NCBI RefSeq assembly: GCF_001458175.1
Contig: NZ_CYPW01000009.1
Coordinates: forward strand, 23,769 to 87,768
Direction: 5' to 3'
From: Shimia marina
Lineage (GTDB): Bacteria; Pseudomonadota; Alphaproteobacteria; Rhodobacterales; Rhodobacteraceae
DNA: 64,000 nt
Shown: positions 54,378-63,483 of the stretch, piece after piece
Layout of the letters: the number at the start of each line of letters is the position of its first letter
How positions within the stretch are numbered: the stretch's first letter is position 1
Program-made: the position numbers and the translations under genes
The notes under the pieces: model-generated
What the model was told of the DNA's origin: nothing
Databases searched by the model: none
What the model saw: the letters and a program-made list of their open reading frames with translations, nothing else

Positions 54378-55133
54378 TTATTGCATGCGCAGGGCACCGT
54401 CGATGCGGATGACTTCGCCGTTGAGGTAGCCATTTTCGACGATGAATCCGGCGAGGCGGGCATATTCGGACGGATCTCCCAGCCGTTTGGGGAAGGTCAC
54501 ATCGGCGGCAAGCTGATCCTGCACCTCTTGGGGCAGGCCCTGCAGCATGGGCGTGAGGAAGATGCCCGGCGCAATCGCCATGACGCGGATGCCAGCGCGG
54601 GCCAAATCGCGCGCCATCGGCAGGGAAAGCCCGACGATGCCGCCTTTGGAGGCGGCATAGGCCGCCTGACCACGCTGCCCATCCATGGCAGCGATGGAGG
54701 CGGTGTTGATGATCACCCCACGGCTGCCATCGGCCTCAGCCTCATTCTCGGCGATCACCTCGGCCGCGAGGCGGGCAACGTTGAAGGAGCCCACGAGGTT
54801 GATGTCGATGGTTTTTTGAAACAGGTCCAGCGGATGGGCCCCTTTTTTGCCGATGGTGGTGGCTGCGGGGGCGATGCCGGCGCAGTTCACTGCGGCGGTG
54901 ATGGTGCCCATGGCCTCTTTGGCGGCGGCAATGGCGGCGGCGACGCTGGCCTCATCGGTGACGTCTGTTTTGTGGAAAGTGCCGCCCAGCTCTGTGGCGA
55001 CCTGCTGTCCCCGCTCTTCATTCAGGTCAAACAGCGCCACTTTGGCGCCGTGGGCTGCAAAATGGCGTGCGCTGGCTTCACCCAATCCGGACGCGCCCCC
55101 GGTGATCACGGCGCAGGTTTGATCAAGTTTCAT
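54378..55133 (-). CDS. SDR-family 3-hydroxyacyl-CoA dehydrogenase-like (HSD10/type II)
   Basis: 251 residues. Cofactor motif TGGASGLGEA near the N-terminus, NCAG, the catalytic serine in NTASIAAMDGQ and YAASK form a complete classical SDR. GQAAYAASKGGIVGLSLPMARDLA and IAPGIFLTPML resemble HSD17B10-like 3-hydroxy-(2-methyl)acyl-CoA dehydrogenases acting in isoleucine or fatty acid breakdown; other substrates are possible. Start at 55133 follows GGAGGAG. Lone gene. Confidence 0.85.
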   Translation of the reverse strand: MKLDQTCAVITGGASGLGEASARHFAAHGAKVALFDLNEERGQQVATELGGTFHKTDVTDEASVAAAIAAAKEAMGTITAAVNCAGIAPAATTIGKKGAHPLDLFQKTIDINLVGSFNVARLAAEVIAENEAEADGSRGVIINTASIAAMDGQRGQAAYAASKGGIVGLSLPMARDLARAGIRVMAIAPGIFLTPMLQGLPQEVQDQLAADVTFPKRLGDPSEYARLAGFIVENGYLNGEVIRIDGALRMQ

Positions 55134-55223
55134 GGGCGGTCTCCTCCAGACGGTAAATGAACACATGTTCAAATAACCTGAGCGGGGCGCATGTGTCTAG
55201 CGGCATGTGTCTGTGGCAGAGTG

Positions 55224-55278
55224 CAGGGGACAGCCCCTCTGCGCCTGCGGCGCATTCACCCCGAGATATTTTGGTCAA
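55224..55278. repeat. Dispersed intergenic repeat, copy 2
   Basis: Near-identical to 51195-51250 (see that entry), here followed by the tyrS terminator. The parts GCCCCTCTGCGCCTGCGGCG and CATTCACCCCG are identical. Confidence 0.8.
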
Positions 55279-55287
55279 GAGGAAGCA

Positions 55288-55315
55288 AAAAGCCCGCCTG
55301 AGAGGGCGGGCTTTT
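55288..55315 (-). terminator. Terminator of tyrS, bidirectional in form
   Basis: Eleven-base-pair stem (AAAAGCCCGCC 55288-55298 with GGCGGGCTTTT 55305-55315), loop TGAGAG, with an A-run on the left giving T on the minus strand. Confidence 0.85.
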
Positions 55316-55338
55316 GTGTTTGTGCGTTGAGAGGGGGA

Positions 55339-56604
55339 TTAGCCGTCCAGCTGCACCAATGCGTGGCGCTTTTTGCCCGCAGAAAGCTTGATCGGAGAGG
55401 ATAGCGCGGCGGCGTCGATCATCAGACCCGCATCTGTCAGCGGGGCGTCGTCCAGCTTGGCACCGTTTTCCTTGATCAGGCGTTTGGCGTCTTTGCCAGA
55501 TTTGGCGAGGCCGGTTTTCACGATCAGCTGTACGATGGAGATGCCATCGCCGAGGTCCGCAGCGGTGAGAGACACGGTGGGCAGGTCATCGCCGATGCCG
55601 CCTTTTTCAAAGACTTCGCGCGCGGTGGCTTCGGCCGTGGCGGCGGCCTCTGCACCATGGCAGAGCGTGGTGACCGCATTGGCGAGAATGATTTTCGCCT
55701 CATTGATCTCACTGCCTGCCAATGCGCCGAGGCGGTTGCATTCCTCCACTGGCATTTCGGTGTAGAGCTTGAGGAAGCGGCCCACGTCTGCATCGGTTGT
55801 GTTGCGCCAGAACTGCCAGAACTCATAAGGGGAGCGCATGTCGGCGTTGAGCCAGATTGCGCCATCGGCGGTTTTGCCCATCTTCTTGCCATCAGAGGTG
55901 GTCAGCAGGGGCGAGGTGAGACCAAACAGACCGCCATCATCCACGCGGCGGGTCAGGTCGATGCCGTTGACGATATTGCCCCATTGATCCGATCCCCCAA
56001 ACTGCACCAGACAGCCGTAGCGGCGGTTGAGCTCCAGGAAGTCGTAGGCCTGCAGGATCATGTAGTTGAATTCGAGGAAGGACAGAGATTGTTCCCGGTC
56101 CAGACGGGATTTGACGCTTTCAAATGACAGCATCCGGTTCACCGAGAAGTGGCGGCCGATGTCGCGCAGGAAGGTGAGGTAGTTCAACTCATCCAGCCAT
56201 TCCGCGTTATTGAGCATCAGGGCGTCGGTTTCCCCATCCCCGTAGTCGAGGTATTTGGCAAAGACCTTTTTGATGCCGGCGATGTTGTCGTCGATCTGAT
56301 CATTGGTCAGCAGGGGGCGTTCATCTGCGCGAAACGAAGGGTCGCCCACTTTGGTGGTGCCGCCGCCCATCAGGGTGAGGGGCTTGTGGCCGGTTTTCTG
56401 CAACCAGCGCAGCATCATGATTTGGATCAGCGAGCCCACATGCAGAGATTTGGCGGTGGCATCAAAGCCGATATAGCCGGGCACCACGCCGTCACAGAGG
56501 GCTTTGTCAAAGCCTTCATAGTCTGTGCAATCGGCCACAAAGCCGCGCTCAAGCATCACGGTGAGGAAATCCGATTTGGGCTGGTAGGTCATGGGGCCAC
56601 TCAT
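55339..56604 (-). CDS. tyrS: Tyrosyl-tRNA synthetase
   Basis: Class I synthetase of 421 residues. HIGH-like SLHVGSL at about 53-59, [10 protein letters not shown] in the tyrosine site and the KMSKS-like KKMGKT at about 240. A C-terminal S4 domain ([20 protein letters not shown]) binds the tRNA. An internal ATG four codons on (56592) could also start it. Divergent from the LuxR-hydrolase gene with a 218-base gap. Confidence 0.96.
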   Translation of the reverse strand: MSGPMTYQPKSDFLTVMLERGFVADCTDYEGFDKALCDGVVPGYIGFDATAKSLHVGSLIQIMMLRWLQKTGHKPLTLMGGGTTKVGDPSFRADERPLLTNDQIDDNIAGIKKVFAKYLDYGDGETDALMLNNAEWLDELNYLTFLRDIGRHFSVNRMLSFESVKSRLDREQSLSFLEFNYMILQAYDFLELNRRYGCLVQFGGSDQWGNIVNGIDLTRRVDDGGLFGLTSPLLTTSDGKKMGKTADGAIWLNADMRSPYEFWQFWRNTTDADVGRFLKLYTEMPVEECNRLGALAGSEINEAKIILANAVTTLCHGAEAAATAEATAREVFEKGGIGDDLPTVSLTAADLGDGISIVQLIVKTGLAKSGKDAKRLIKENGAKLDDAPLTDAGLMIDAAALSSPIKLSAGKKRHALVQLDG

Positions 56605-56822
56605 CTGTTCAAGGTCTTGTTCAAGGTCTGTGCCAGCAGGCAGTTTTGTGCCGGGCCGCGTGCGCGCCCGGTTCGGCCCTCTCCTAGCAGCTTGATGCGC
56701 AAGTTGTAAGCGGTGTTTGTGCGCAAGTGGCGGTCGCGGTTTGCAAAGGCATCGGGAAAACCTGACTAGCCGTGTGCCGTGGCGGGCCTTAGGGTCTTTT
56801 GATCATTTGATAGAATTTTATT

Positions 56823-58568
56823 ATGACTGACCGTTTCGCACAGCTCACCCATTTGGTGTATGAAGCGTCGCTTGACAACTCTTTGTGGCCAGAGCTCATT
56901 TTGGAGCTGACAGAGGAGGTGCAGCGGGCGCGGGAAAGCCGTTACCTTGACGATCCGGAGGCCGGGGCCGATGGGCGCGCGCTCGAAAACCTGTCACGGC
57001 ATTTTCGGCGCGCTTTCAGCATTTCCGAACGTATGGTCGGGCTGCAGGAACGTGAAACCTATCTGTCCTCCATCCTGAACGCATTTTCCTTTGGGGTGGC
57101 GCTGCTGGATGATGAGGGGCAGGTGCTGATGGCCAATCGTGCGTTGCAAGACGTTTTGCCGAATATGGCGGCGCTGGCCTCGGCCCGTCCGTTGATTTCT
57201 GTGCAAACCGGGCACCACCAGTCGTTGGCTGACAGCGCGAAGGCGGTCAACAAAAGTGGTCAGGCACAGGAATTTCGCACGCATATAGAAGGTCCGGCCA
57301 ATCTCATGCTGTTGCCCCGCACCGAGGCCGCGCGCATCGGCTTTCCTGCGGTGGCGGCAAGCGTGCTGATTTCGACGGGCACCTCTGGGGATGTGGGGCT
57401 GATGCATGTGGCGCAGAAATATCAATTGACACGACGGGAGACAGAACTCCTGCAGCATGTGGGGCAACCCTACGATTTGAGAGAGATTGGGCAGAAAATG
57501 GGCATATCTTATGAAAGCGCGCGGACCTATCTGAAACGTGTGTATGAGAAGACAGGCACCAACAGCCGCAGCGATCTTGCCAGCAATCTGGCGCGCTCTC
57601 CGCTGACGGCGCTGCGCGTGCCGGAATCTGCGCCCGCCGATGCACGCAAGGTGCGGTTTCAGATGGCCCTGCCGGATGGGCGCCAGCTTGAGTATTTTCG
57701 GCTGGGGCCCGCGCAGGGGCGTCCGGTTTTGGTGTTTGATGCGCTGTCAGGGGTGACCATCGATATGATCGGCTATCCCGATCACTGTGGCGCGGTTCTG
57801 GAACGGTTAGGGATACAGTTGATCACCCCCTGTCGGCCTGGCAGTTTCCTGTCAGATGCCAAAGAGATGCAAAGCCTTGGGGATTTTGCTCCCGATGTTG
57901 CTGCGTTGCTGGATCATCTGGGATTTAAGACGGTTTCTGTCCTGTCGGTGTCTTTTGGCAGCGGTTCCGCGCTGGCGGTGGCCCATGCGCTGAAAGAGCG
58001 CGTGCAAAAGCTGGTGTTGTCGTCTGCGACCTATCCGGTTTACCGGCATGAAAACTGGCGGGAACTGGATCAGTTTTATCACATGTCGAGCATTTTAGGG
58101 CGGCATTGGCCCGCCATGTTGCGCCAGATCATTCCGTTTCTGGTGCGTTCCATCCTGCAGAACCGGGATCGGTATTTTGACCGCTACTGCAACCGCTCGC
58201 GCAGCATGGATGACATTCGCATTCTGTCACATCCGGTGATCCGACGGCGTACCGCGGAGATGCTGGCGTTGCGCACGGCGGCCGGCATGCAGGGCATGGT
58301 GGATGAGAACCTGCTCAATACGCAGGGCTGGGATTTTGACGTGTCAGAGATTGATGTGCCCACAGAGATCTACCAAGGGCCCGATGACAATGTGGCGCCT
58401 TTGCAGGGGGCAGAGATGCTGGCGCGGCATATGCCGCAGGCCCGCCTGTCGGTACTGTTTGAGAAAGGCCATTATCATCACATTGAAAACTGGCCATGGC
58501 TGGTGGCGCGCGCCGCCGGGCTTGAGATGGGTCCGGATAGCATTACCTACAGGATTCCAGACCTTTAG
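56823..58568 (+). CDS. LuxR-type HTH / alpha-beta hydrolase fusion protein
   Basis: 581 residues in three parts. Residues about 75-200 look like a degenerate PAS-type sensor (SFGVALLDDEGQVLMANRAL). Residues 201-258 are a LuxR helix-turn-helix (LTRRETELLQHVG, then ISYESARTYLKRVYEKTGT). Residues about 275-575 are an alpha/beta hydrolase: nucleophile S377 in SVSFGSG, acid at D521/D522 (QGPDDNV) and H550 (EKGHYHH), so the triad is complete. A single chain could therefore bind DNA and a small ester- or lactone-like ligand, either sensing or destroying it. No signal peptide or membrane helix. Followed after 96 bases by a small membrane protein gene. Confidence 0.88.
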   Translation: MTDRFAQLTHLVYEASLDNSLWPELILELTEEVQRARESRYLDDPEAGADGRALENLSRHFRRAFSISERMVGLQERETYLSSILNAFSFGVALLDDEGQVLMANRALQDVLPNMAALASARPLISVQTGHHQSLADSAKAVNKSGQAQEFRTHIEGPANLMLLPRTEAARIGFPAVAASVLISTGTSGDVGLMHVAQKYQLTRRETELLQHVGQPYDLREIGQKMGISYESARTYLKRVYEKTGTNSRSDLASNLARSPLTALRVPESAPADARKVRFQMALPDGRQLEYFRLGPAQGRPVLVFDALSGVTIDMIGYPDHCGAVLERLGIQLITPCRPGSFLSDAKEMQSLGDFAPDVAALLDHLGFKTVSVLSVSFGSGSALAVAHALKERVQKLVLSSATYPVYRHENWRELDQFYHMSSILGRHWPAMLRQIIPFLVRSILQNRDRYFDRYCNRSRSMDDIRILSHPVIRRRTAEMLALRTAAGMQGMVDENLLNTQGWDFDVSEIDVPTEIYQGPDDNVAPLQGAEMLARHMPQARLSVLFEKGHYHHIENWPWLVARAAGLEMGPDSITYRIPDL

Positions 58569-58664
58569 CGGGATTGTCCCCAATTGGGGATAGGGCGTTT
58601 CAAAGGCGGGCTATATGCCTGTGGTCATTGAAACAGCCAACCATTTCCGGGGAGCGCATTTATT

Positions 58665-59009
58665 ATGTTTGAAGTGATTACCAGTACTGCGCAAGCCCTC
58701 CCCAGGCCCGTTTCAGTTGGGTGTGGTGTGTTGGGCTTTTGCCTCTATCTGACCAACTATACCCTGATCACGTTTCGCATCATCAGCAGTCAGGACATCA
58801 AGTTTTTTGTGATCAATATTTTTGGTGCATCACTTGTCCTGCTCAGTCTTTTTGACAGCTTTAACCTGGGTTCTTTTTTGATTCAGGTGTTCTGGATTTG
58901 CATGGGTGTTGTGGCCATCGTGGTCCGGGTGAAATCACGCGCATGCCTGCAAAGACGCGACGATCGACTCCCTCTGCCTGCGTCCCTTGGGGTTCCCCAG
59001 CCCCGCTGA
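58665..59009 (+). CDS. Small membrane protein, CBU_0592-like
   Basis: 114 residues with three hydrophobic helices (about 15-36, 45-65 and 69-87) and a basic C-terminal tail. The NYTLITFRIISSQDIKFFVIN segment and overall layout recall the CBU_0592 domain of small integral membrane proteins of unknown function. GGGGAG precedes the ATG. It may be co-transcribed with the LuxR-hydrolase gene; a strong terminator follows. Confidence 0.72.
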   Translation: MFEVITSTAQALPRPVSVGCGVLGFCLYLTNYTLITFRIISSQDIKFFVINIFGASLVLLSLFDSFNLGSFLIQVFWICMGVVAIVVRVKSRACLQRRDDRLPLPASLGVPQPR

Positions 59010-59037
59010 GCGGACAGAGCGTTGCGACTTTGACTTG

Positions 59038-59072
59038 CCACGCCTCGGTATTGTGCCGGGGCGTGGTTTTTT
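59038..59072 (+). terminator. Rho-independent terminator after the small membrane protein
   Basis: CCACGCCTCGG (59038-59048) pairs with CCGGGGCGTGG (59056-59066) with one wobble, followed by six T. It closes the unit begun at 56.8 kb and precedes anmK. Confidence 0.85.
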
Positions 59073-59214
59073 ATGCGCGCCTTGGGCGTGGTTTGGGGCT
59101 GGTGGCGGCGGGCGGTGATCCTCTATGGTGCGCGTCAATCGGCCATGGCCCTGATGCGGGCCACGGTGAAGGCCGTGTGTGAGGCATGGGTGCAAGACGA
59201 AGAGGGGGGCTGTC

Positions 59215-60324
59215 ATGATCAAAGGCCAGAACGCGAAGGCGGTGCAGGTGGCATTGGGGGCCATGTCTGGCACCTCTCTGGATGGCGTGGATGCAGCGGT
59301 TGTGCACACCGATGGGGTGACCATTGAGGCCTTTGGGGCGGAGGCTTATCGCGCCTACAGCGGTGCCGAGCAGGAGATTTTGACCACAGCGCTGGGCCAT
59401 TGGGTCGGGCCAGAGGCAGAGGCTGCGGCGCAGGTTGTCGAGCAGGCGCATGCGGAGGTTCTGGCGGGGTTTGAAGCGGTGGATCTGATCGGGTTTCACG
59501 GGCAGACGCTGGCGCATGAGCCGCGCGGGCGCGGCACCTGTCAGGTCGGAGACGGGCAGGCATTGGCAGAGAAACTGGGCGTGCCGGTGGTCTGGGATTT
59601 TCGCACGGCAGATGTGGAGCTGGGCGGCGAAGGCGCCCCGCTGGCGCCGTTTTTTCATTTCGCCTGTGCTAAGTGGATTGGCGCGAGTGCGCCTGTGGCC
59701 TTTCTGAACCTTGGGGGCGTTGGCAATATCACCTGGGTGGATCCGGGTAAGGCGGCTGCGGAAGAGGAGGGCGCGTTGTTGGCTTTTGATACCGGGCCAG
59801 CCAATGCGCCGCTGAATGATCTGCTGCGCGCCCGGCGTGGTCTTGGGTTTGATGAAGGCGGTAGGATTGCGGCGCAGGGCACTGTGGCAACCGGCGCGCT
59901 GGAGCTGTTTTTGCAGGAGGCGTATTTCTCAAGAGTGCCGCCCAAGTCTCTGGATCGTAACGACTTTCCTGAAATGATGTCACTGGTGGCCGAATTGTCG
60001 GATGAAGATGCCGCTGCCACTATGACTGCGATGTGTGCGGCCTCTGTGGCGCAGGGGATGGCCCATTGTCCGCGCCCGCCCAGTCGGGTTCTGGTGACCG
60101 GGGGCGGACGGCACAATCCGGTGTTGATGGAGATGCTGCGCGTCTCACTGGAGTGTCCTGTGGTGCCGGTGGAAGAGGTTGGGTTGAATGGTGATATGCT
60201 GGAGGCGCAGGCCTTTGCCTATTTGGCAGTGCGGGTGGCGCGCGGCTTGCCCACAAGCTGTCCGAGCACCACGGGTGTGATGGCGCTGGTGGGGGGCGGC
60301 ACGGTCAGTGAACCCACGGGCTGA
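59215..60324 (+). CDS. anmK: Anhydro-N-acetylmuramic acid kinase
   Basis: Phosphorylates and opens 1,6-anhydroMurNAc in cell-wall recycling, giving MurNAc-6-phosphate. 369 residues from ATG 59215, which follows AGAGGGGGG. Family motifs: [12 protein letters not shown] (ATP site), [28 protein letters not shown] and VTGGGRHN. The nearby tyrS is a frequent neighbour in Rhodobacterales. MurQ, the next enzyme, is not in the window. Confidence 0.95.
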   Translation: MIKGQNAKAVQVALGAMSGTSLDGVDAAVVHTDGVTIEAFGAEAYRAYSGAEQEILTTALGHWVGPEAEAAAQVVEQAHAEVLAGFEAVDLIGFHGQTLAHEPRGRGTCQVGDGQALAEKLGVPVVWDFRTADVELGGEGAPLAPFFHFACAKWIGASAPVAFLNLGGVGNITWVDPGKAAAEEEGALLAFDTGPANAPLNDLLRARRGLGFDEGGRIAAQGTVATGALELFLQEAYFSRVPPKSLDRNDFPEMMSLVAELSDEDAAATMTAMCAASVAQGMAHCPRPPSRVLVTGGGRHNPVLMEMLRVSLECPVVPVEEVGLNGDMLEAQAFAYLAVRVARGLPTSCPSTTGVMALVGGGTVSEPTG

Positions 60325-60331
60325 GTGTTGG

Positions 60332-61240
60332 TCAGTCTGTAGATGTCAACGTGGCCTGATAGGCGATGTGAAACGCTGTGTAGCCTTCTGAGGTGCTGCG
60401 CAGATGTGGCGCGAGATCTTGATGTAGTGCAGGCAATTGATGGAATGGCACATTGGGGAAGGCGTGGTGTTCCGCATGATAGGGCATGTTCCAGGCGATA
60501 AAGCGCAGGAGCCGGTTGGTCAGCGTGGTGCGGGAGTTTTCCAGCATATTGGCCACTGGCGGGCAGCGTCCATGTTCCGCTAAAAGATAGGCGCGCAGCA
60601 GCGGTTGAGCGATCAGGCTAGGCAGGATCCAGACCCAGAAGGCCAGCGGAGAGATCAGCAGGCTGAGGGCAATTGTCCCATAAGCCAGCAACAGCAGACG
60701 GGCCTCGCGGCGCATGGCGGCGTGTTTGCGCGGCGGCAGGTAGGGCGCCGTGAGCGGGCCAAAAGCCACGTGCAGAAGGGTCGACACGGCGCCTTGCCAA
60801 TAGCCCCAACCCGAAAGATAGCGCAGATAGGCCCGCCAGTTTTCTGGGCGTGGGCCATGTTCCAGTTCCGGATCGCGCAGCGGATCGTTGGTGTATTTGT
60901 GATGCGCCATATGGAAGGCGCGAAACCAGGTAAAGGGCAGCATCAGAGGCAGGGCACAGGCGTGGCCGATCCAGCGGTTGAGCCATCTTGTGGCAAAGGG
61001 GGTGTCATGGGTGCATTCATGACAGAGCGTAAACAGAAAGACCCAGAGCGTGCCCAGCGGCAGTAGCATCAGTGGCCAGAGCGGGGCTTGCAGACCCACC
61101 CAGAGTGCCGCAGACAGCAGTGCCGCCAGATAGAGGCCAAGATGGCGCAGCCCAGCCGCATCTGACCGCTGCTGTAGCTTGGCCCGCCGGTCTGGCGAAA
61201 GCTGCGCCAGCGCCGCCTTGTGAGGCAGGGGCGCGCTCAT
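60332..61240 (-). CDS. Membrane fatty acid desaturase
   Basis: 302 residues with four hydrophobic spans and the three histidine boxes of di-iron desaturases: HECTH (74-78), HMAHH (110-114) and HAEHH (about 262-266). The boxes fit the FA_desaturase (DesA/CrtR) family acting on acyl lipids, sterols or carotenoids; the substrate is unknown. It overlaps the upstream cupin gene by four bases and converges with anmK seven bases away. Confidence 0.85.
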   Translation of the reverse strand: MSAPLPHKAALAQLSPDRRAKLQQRSDAAGLRHLGLYLAALLSAALWVGLQAPLWPLMLLPLGTLWVFLFTLCHECTHDTPFATRWLNRWIGHACALPLMLPFTWFRAFHMAHHKYTNDPLRDPELEHGPRPENWRAYLRYLSGWGYWQGAVSTLLHVAFGPLTAPYLPPRKHAAMRREARLLLLAYGTIALSLLISPLAFWVWILPSLIAQPLLRAYLLAEHGRCPPVANMLENSRTTLTNRLLRFIAWNMPYHAEHHAFPNVPFHQLPALHQDLAPHLRSTSEGYTAFHIAYQATLTSTD

Positions 61241-61674
61241 CTTGGGATGTCAAATCCGGGGGCGGCGAGCTCAAAGCCTTCGAACTGAAAGGCGGGGGAG
61301 ACAGTACAGCCCACAAGGGTCCAGTCGCCGGTGCTGCGCGCGGCCTGCCAGTGATGGGGAGGGACGGTGTGCTGAGGTAGTTGACCTGCGGCAAGATCCG
61401 GGCCAAGCATCAGGTCTTGCGCCGGGCCTGCGTCGGTTTCAGACAGGGACAGGATCAGTGGTGCGCCCGCATAATAGTGCCAGATTTCGGCGGCATCCAC
61501 CCGGTGCCAATGGGAGACCTCGCCCGCCTTCAGCAGGAAATAGATCGCCGTGCCAGCCGCGCGTGTGCCCTCCGGGGCATCGGCAATCCATGTCTGACGG
61601 TAGTGGCCGCCCTCAGGATGCGGGGCAAGGTTGAGCTGGGCGATGATCTGGTCGGCGGAAAGGTCTGAAGGCAT
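61237..61674 (-). CDS. Cupin-fold DUF985 family protein
   Basis: 145 residues. The N-terminal HPEGGHYRQTW and central VSHWHRVDAAEIWHYYAGAP, with LVGCTVSPAFQFEGFEL near the end, are the markers of the DUF985/cupin_5 family. Histidines in WHR, IWHYY and PHHW could bind a metal. No reaction is known to me. Coupled by a four-base overlap to the desaturase gene downstream. Confidence 0.9.
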   Translation of the reverse strand: MPSDLSADQIIAQLNLAPHPEGGHYRQTWIADAPEGTRAAGTAIYFLLKAGEVSHWHRVDAAEIWHYYAGAPLILSLSETDAGPAQDLMLGPDLAAGQLPQHTVPPHHWQAARSTGDWTLVGCTVSPAFQFEGFELAAPGFDIPR

Positions 61675-61734
61675 TGCAGGACTCGGAGCATGGCGTTGCG
61701 TTTTTCGCCATTGGGTCGCAAAGCTGCCAGAAGG

Positions 61735-62631
61735 TCAAGTCGACAGGCGCGCCAGTGCGGCCCTTGTGGCCTCTGCCACGGGGATCGGGGCCTCCAAGGG
61801 CATCATGTGGCCATGCGCTGTCAGATGCGTGAAGCGAAAATCGGGGCGTTTGGCCTTCAGTTTGGCTTCAGTTCTGGCCCCCATGTAAAGAGATGGCCGC
61901 CCGCGCAGTATCTCTGTTGGCACGGTCAGGCCGGTCATGACTGGCAACGTATGTGGCGCCGTGGCATAAAGATGCGCCTCCCAGGTGCGAGGGTATTCCA
62001 GCGCGACCTCCGTTATCTCCTGTGTCACGGTCTCATGGCGGTTCACAAGCAATCCTTCCACTATGGATTTAAGCGCCTGATCGTCAAATCGGCGGAAGGC
62101 TCTTCCTGCGCGCAGCTCCGCATAGGCCGCCTCTGCGGAAGGCCAGTGTGTGGGCGTAGACAGGGCGCTTTTGATCGGGCCAAGGTGCAATCGAAGCGCA
62201 TAGGGTAAACTTCGCAGCAAAAGAGCCTGACGCCACGTGGCGCCGGAGGGTTCAATCAGCACCAGCCCGCGAAACAGCTCCGGCCGCTTGCGTGCCGCCA
62301 TGGCAAGGGTCGCGGCACCGATGGAATGGCCCACGGCGAGCACGGGGGCCTCCTGTGTGGCTTCGATCCAGTGAATGAGGTCATCGCCAAAGAGATCCCA
62401 GCCCCGTTTTGGATCAGGCGGCGGCGCATCCGCCCAGAGCGGACGCATGGCCAGCGCCATGACGTCGTAATCCTGCGCCAGGGCTTTCAGATAGGGTGCA
62501 TAGCAGCGTGGCCCCACGGCAGTGGCGTGGTGAAACACGAGTTTTGGTCGTGTAGGATGTGTCAAAGTCGGCCCATGCCAAGCCGCTGCGGTGCCCTCTG
62601 GGAGCGGGGTATGGTGCCACGTCATTTCCAT
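61735..62631 (-). CDS. Alpha/beta hydrolase
   Basis: 298 residues. Nucleophile elbow GHSIGA at about 101-106, an oxyanion-type HHATAVG near the N-terminus and a terminal histidine in TAHGHMMP. The acidic residue is not obvious, perhaps the glutamate of VLIEPSG (about 128) or of the strand before EILRG. Two starts (62631 and 62625) are equally plausible. It lies 60 bases upstream of the DUF985 gene on the same strand. Substrate unknown. Confidence 0.85.
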   Translation of the reverse strand: MEMTWHHTPLPEGTAAAWHGPTLTHPTRPKLVFHHATAVGPRCYAPYLKALAQDYDVMALAMRPLWADAPPPDPKRGWDLFGDDLIHWIEATQEAPVLAVGHSIGAATLAMAARKRPELFRGLVLIEPSGATWRQALLLRSLPYALRLHLGPIKSALSTPTHWPSAEAAYAELRAGRAFRRFDDQALKSIVEGLLVNRHETVTQEITEVALEYPRTWEAHLYATAPHTLPVMTGLTVPTEILRGRPSLYMGARTEAKLKAKRPDFRFTHLTAHGHMMPLEAPIPVAEATRAALARLST

Positions 62632-62732
62632 GCCGGCACGCTAAGCTGTGCGGTTTTGGGTGCAAGGATGACGTTGCGGAGCGCGAGGGACGCGGCGGGG
62701 ACAGGGGCGGGGCAGTCATGTTCAAGCGAAAG

Positions 62733-62758
62733 AAAGGCCCGCTGGGAGGCGGAGCTTT
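62733..62758 (-). terminator. Weak terminator-like hairpin after the DUF2306 gene
   Basis: AAAG..CCGC pairs with GCGG..CTTT around a six-base loop, with two internal mismatches; TTTCTTTC follows on the minus strand. Confidence 0.35.
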
Positions 62759-62767
62759 TCTGCTTCT

Positions 62768-62797
62768 GTTACGGTGCGCAGTGAATGCGCACCCTAC
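62768..62797. repeat. Small palindromic repeat, copy 2
   Basis: GTTACGGTGCGCAGTGAATG followed by CGCACCCTAC; the same stem as 54346-54374 with two or three differences. It contains the stop codon of the DUF2306 gene. Confidence 0.75.
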
Positions 62798-63429
62798 GGG
62801 TGGGGTAGGAGGCGATGGTACTGGCGTTTGATATCCTTGCGCCAAAAAAAGCTGCAGACGGAGAGGTTGGTAAGCCCTGCGAGGATGGAAGCCGGTGCAA
62901 AGCTCTCAATAAAGGGGATGTCACACAGCCATTCTGCGCCATATATAAACCAACGGGCTGTGGCGACAGAGAGACCCAGAGTGAAAGCAAATGCCATGCT
63001 GATTTTGTGCAGCGGCACATCTTTGCGCCGGATGGACCAGAGCGCACATCCAATTGAAATCAGCATCCCAAGGCAAATCAGATAGGTGCCGATGATGGTC
63101 AATGTGCCGCCAATGGCGGGGAAGGTCAGAACCATGACCATGATGGCCAAACTGGAGAGAACCGCGCTCAGACTAAAGAGATAGCCGGATAGGCGGTGCA
63201 AACTGCGCAGGTTTGGGGCGCGTAGTGCAGGCCAGAACTGCAACGGGCCGGTCACAAAAAACACCAAGCCGGGCAAGAGGTGGAGAGTGCTGAGTTGTGG
63301 CGCGTTCAGGTAGCGTGCCTCAATCCAGTCTACACTTGAGATGGGGGCGGTCCAAACCTGTATGAGACGTTCCGCGCTGTCCGCCAAAACGGGGAGGCAC
63401 AACAGATACAGGAGACAGGGAACGCGCAT
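62794..63429 (-). CDS. DUF2306 family membrane protein
   Basis: 211 residues with about six hydrophobic segments. STLHLLPGLVFFVTGPLQFW and RSLHRLSGYLFSLSAVLSS, each with a histidine at a helix start, are the DUF2306 pattern; the histidines may bind haem, as suggested for similar proteins, but this is inference. Its stop codon is inside a dispersed repeat, so the last residues may have been replaced. 17 bases upstream lies the enolase terminator. Confidence 0.82.
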   Translation of the reverse strand: MRVPCLLYLLCLPVLADSAERLIQVWTAPISSVDWIEARYLNAPQLSTLHLLPGLVFFVTGPLQFWPALRAPNLRSLHRLSGYLFSLSAVLSSLAIMVMVLTFPAIGGTLTIIGTYLICLGMLISIGCALWSIRRKDVPLHKISMAFAFTLGLSVATARWFIYGAEWLCDIPFIESFAPASILAGLTNLSVCSFFWRKDIKRQYHRLLPHP

Positions 63430-63446
63430 TCAAGGTGCCACAAAAG

Positions 63447-63479
63447 GAAAAAGGCCGGGGAGCCAGTCCCCGGCCAAAA
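63447..63479 (-). terminator. Rho-independent terminator of eno
   Basis: GGCCGGGGA (63453-63461) pairs with TCCCCGGCC (63467-63475), loop GCCAG; on the minus strand TTTTTCCTTTT follows. It is a few bases beyond the eno stop. Confidence 0.88.
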
Positions 63480-63483
63480 TGGC

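Noticed and set aside
62719..62832. Tiny plus-strand frame starting at an ATG before the small repeat
   Set aside because: It runs through a dispersed repeat and into the antisense of the DUF2306 gene; no ribosome site.
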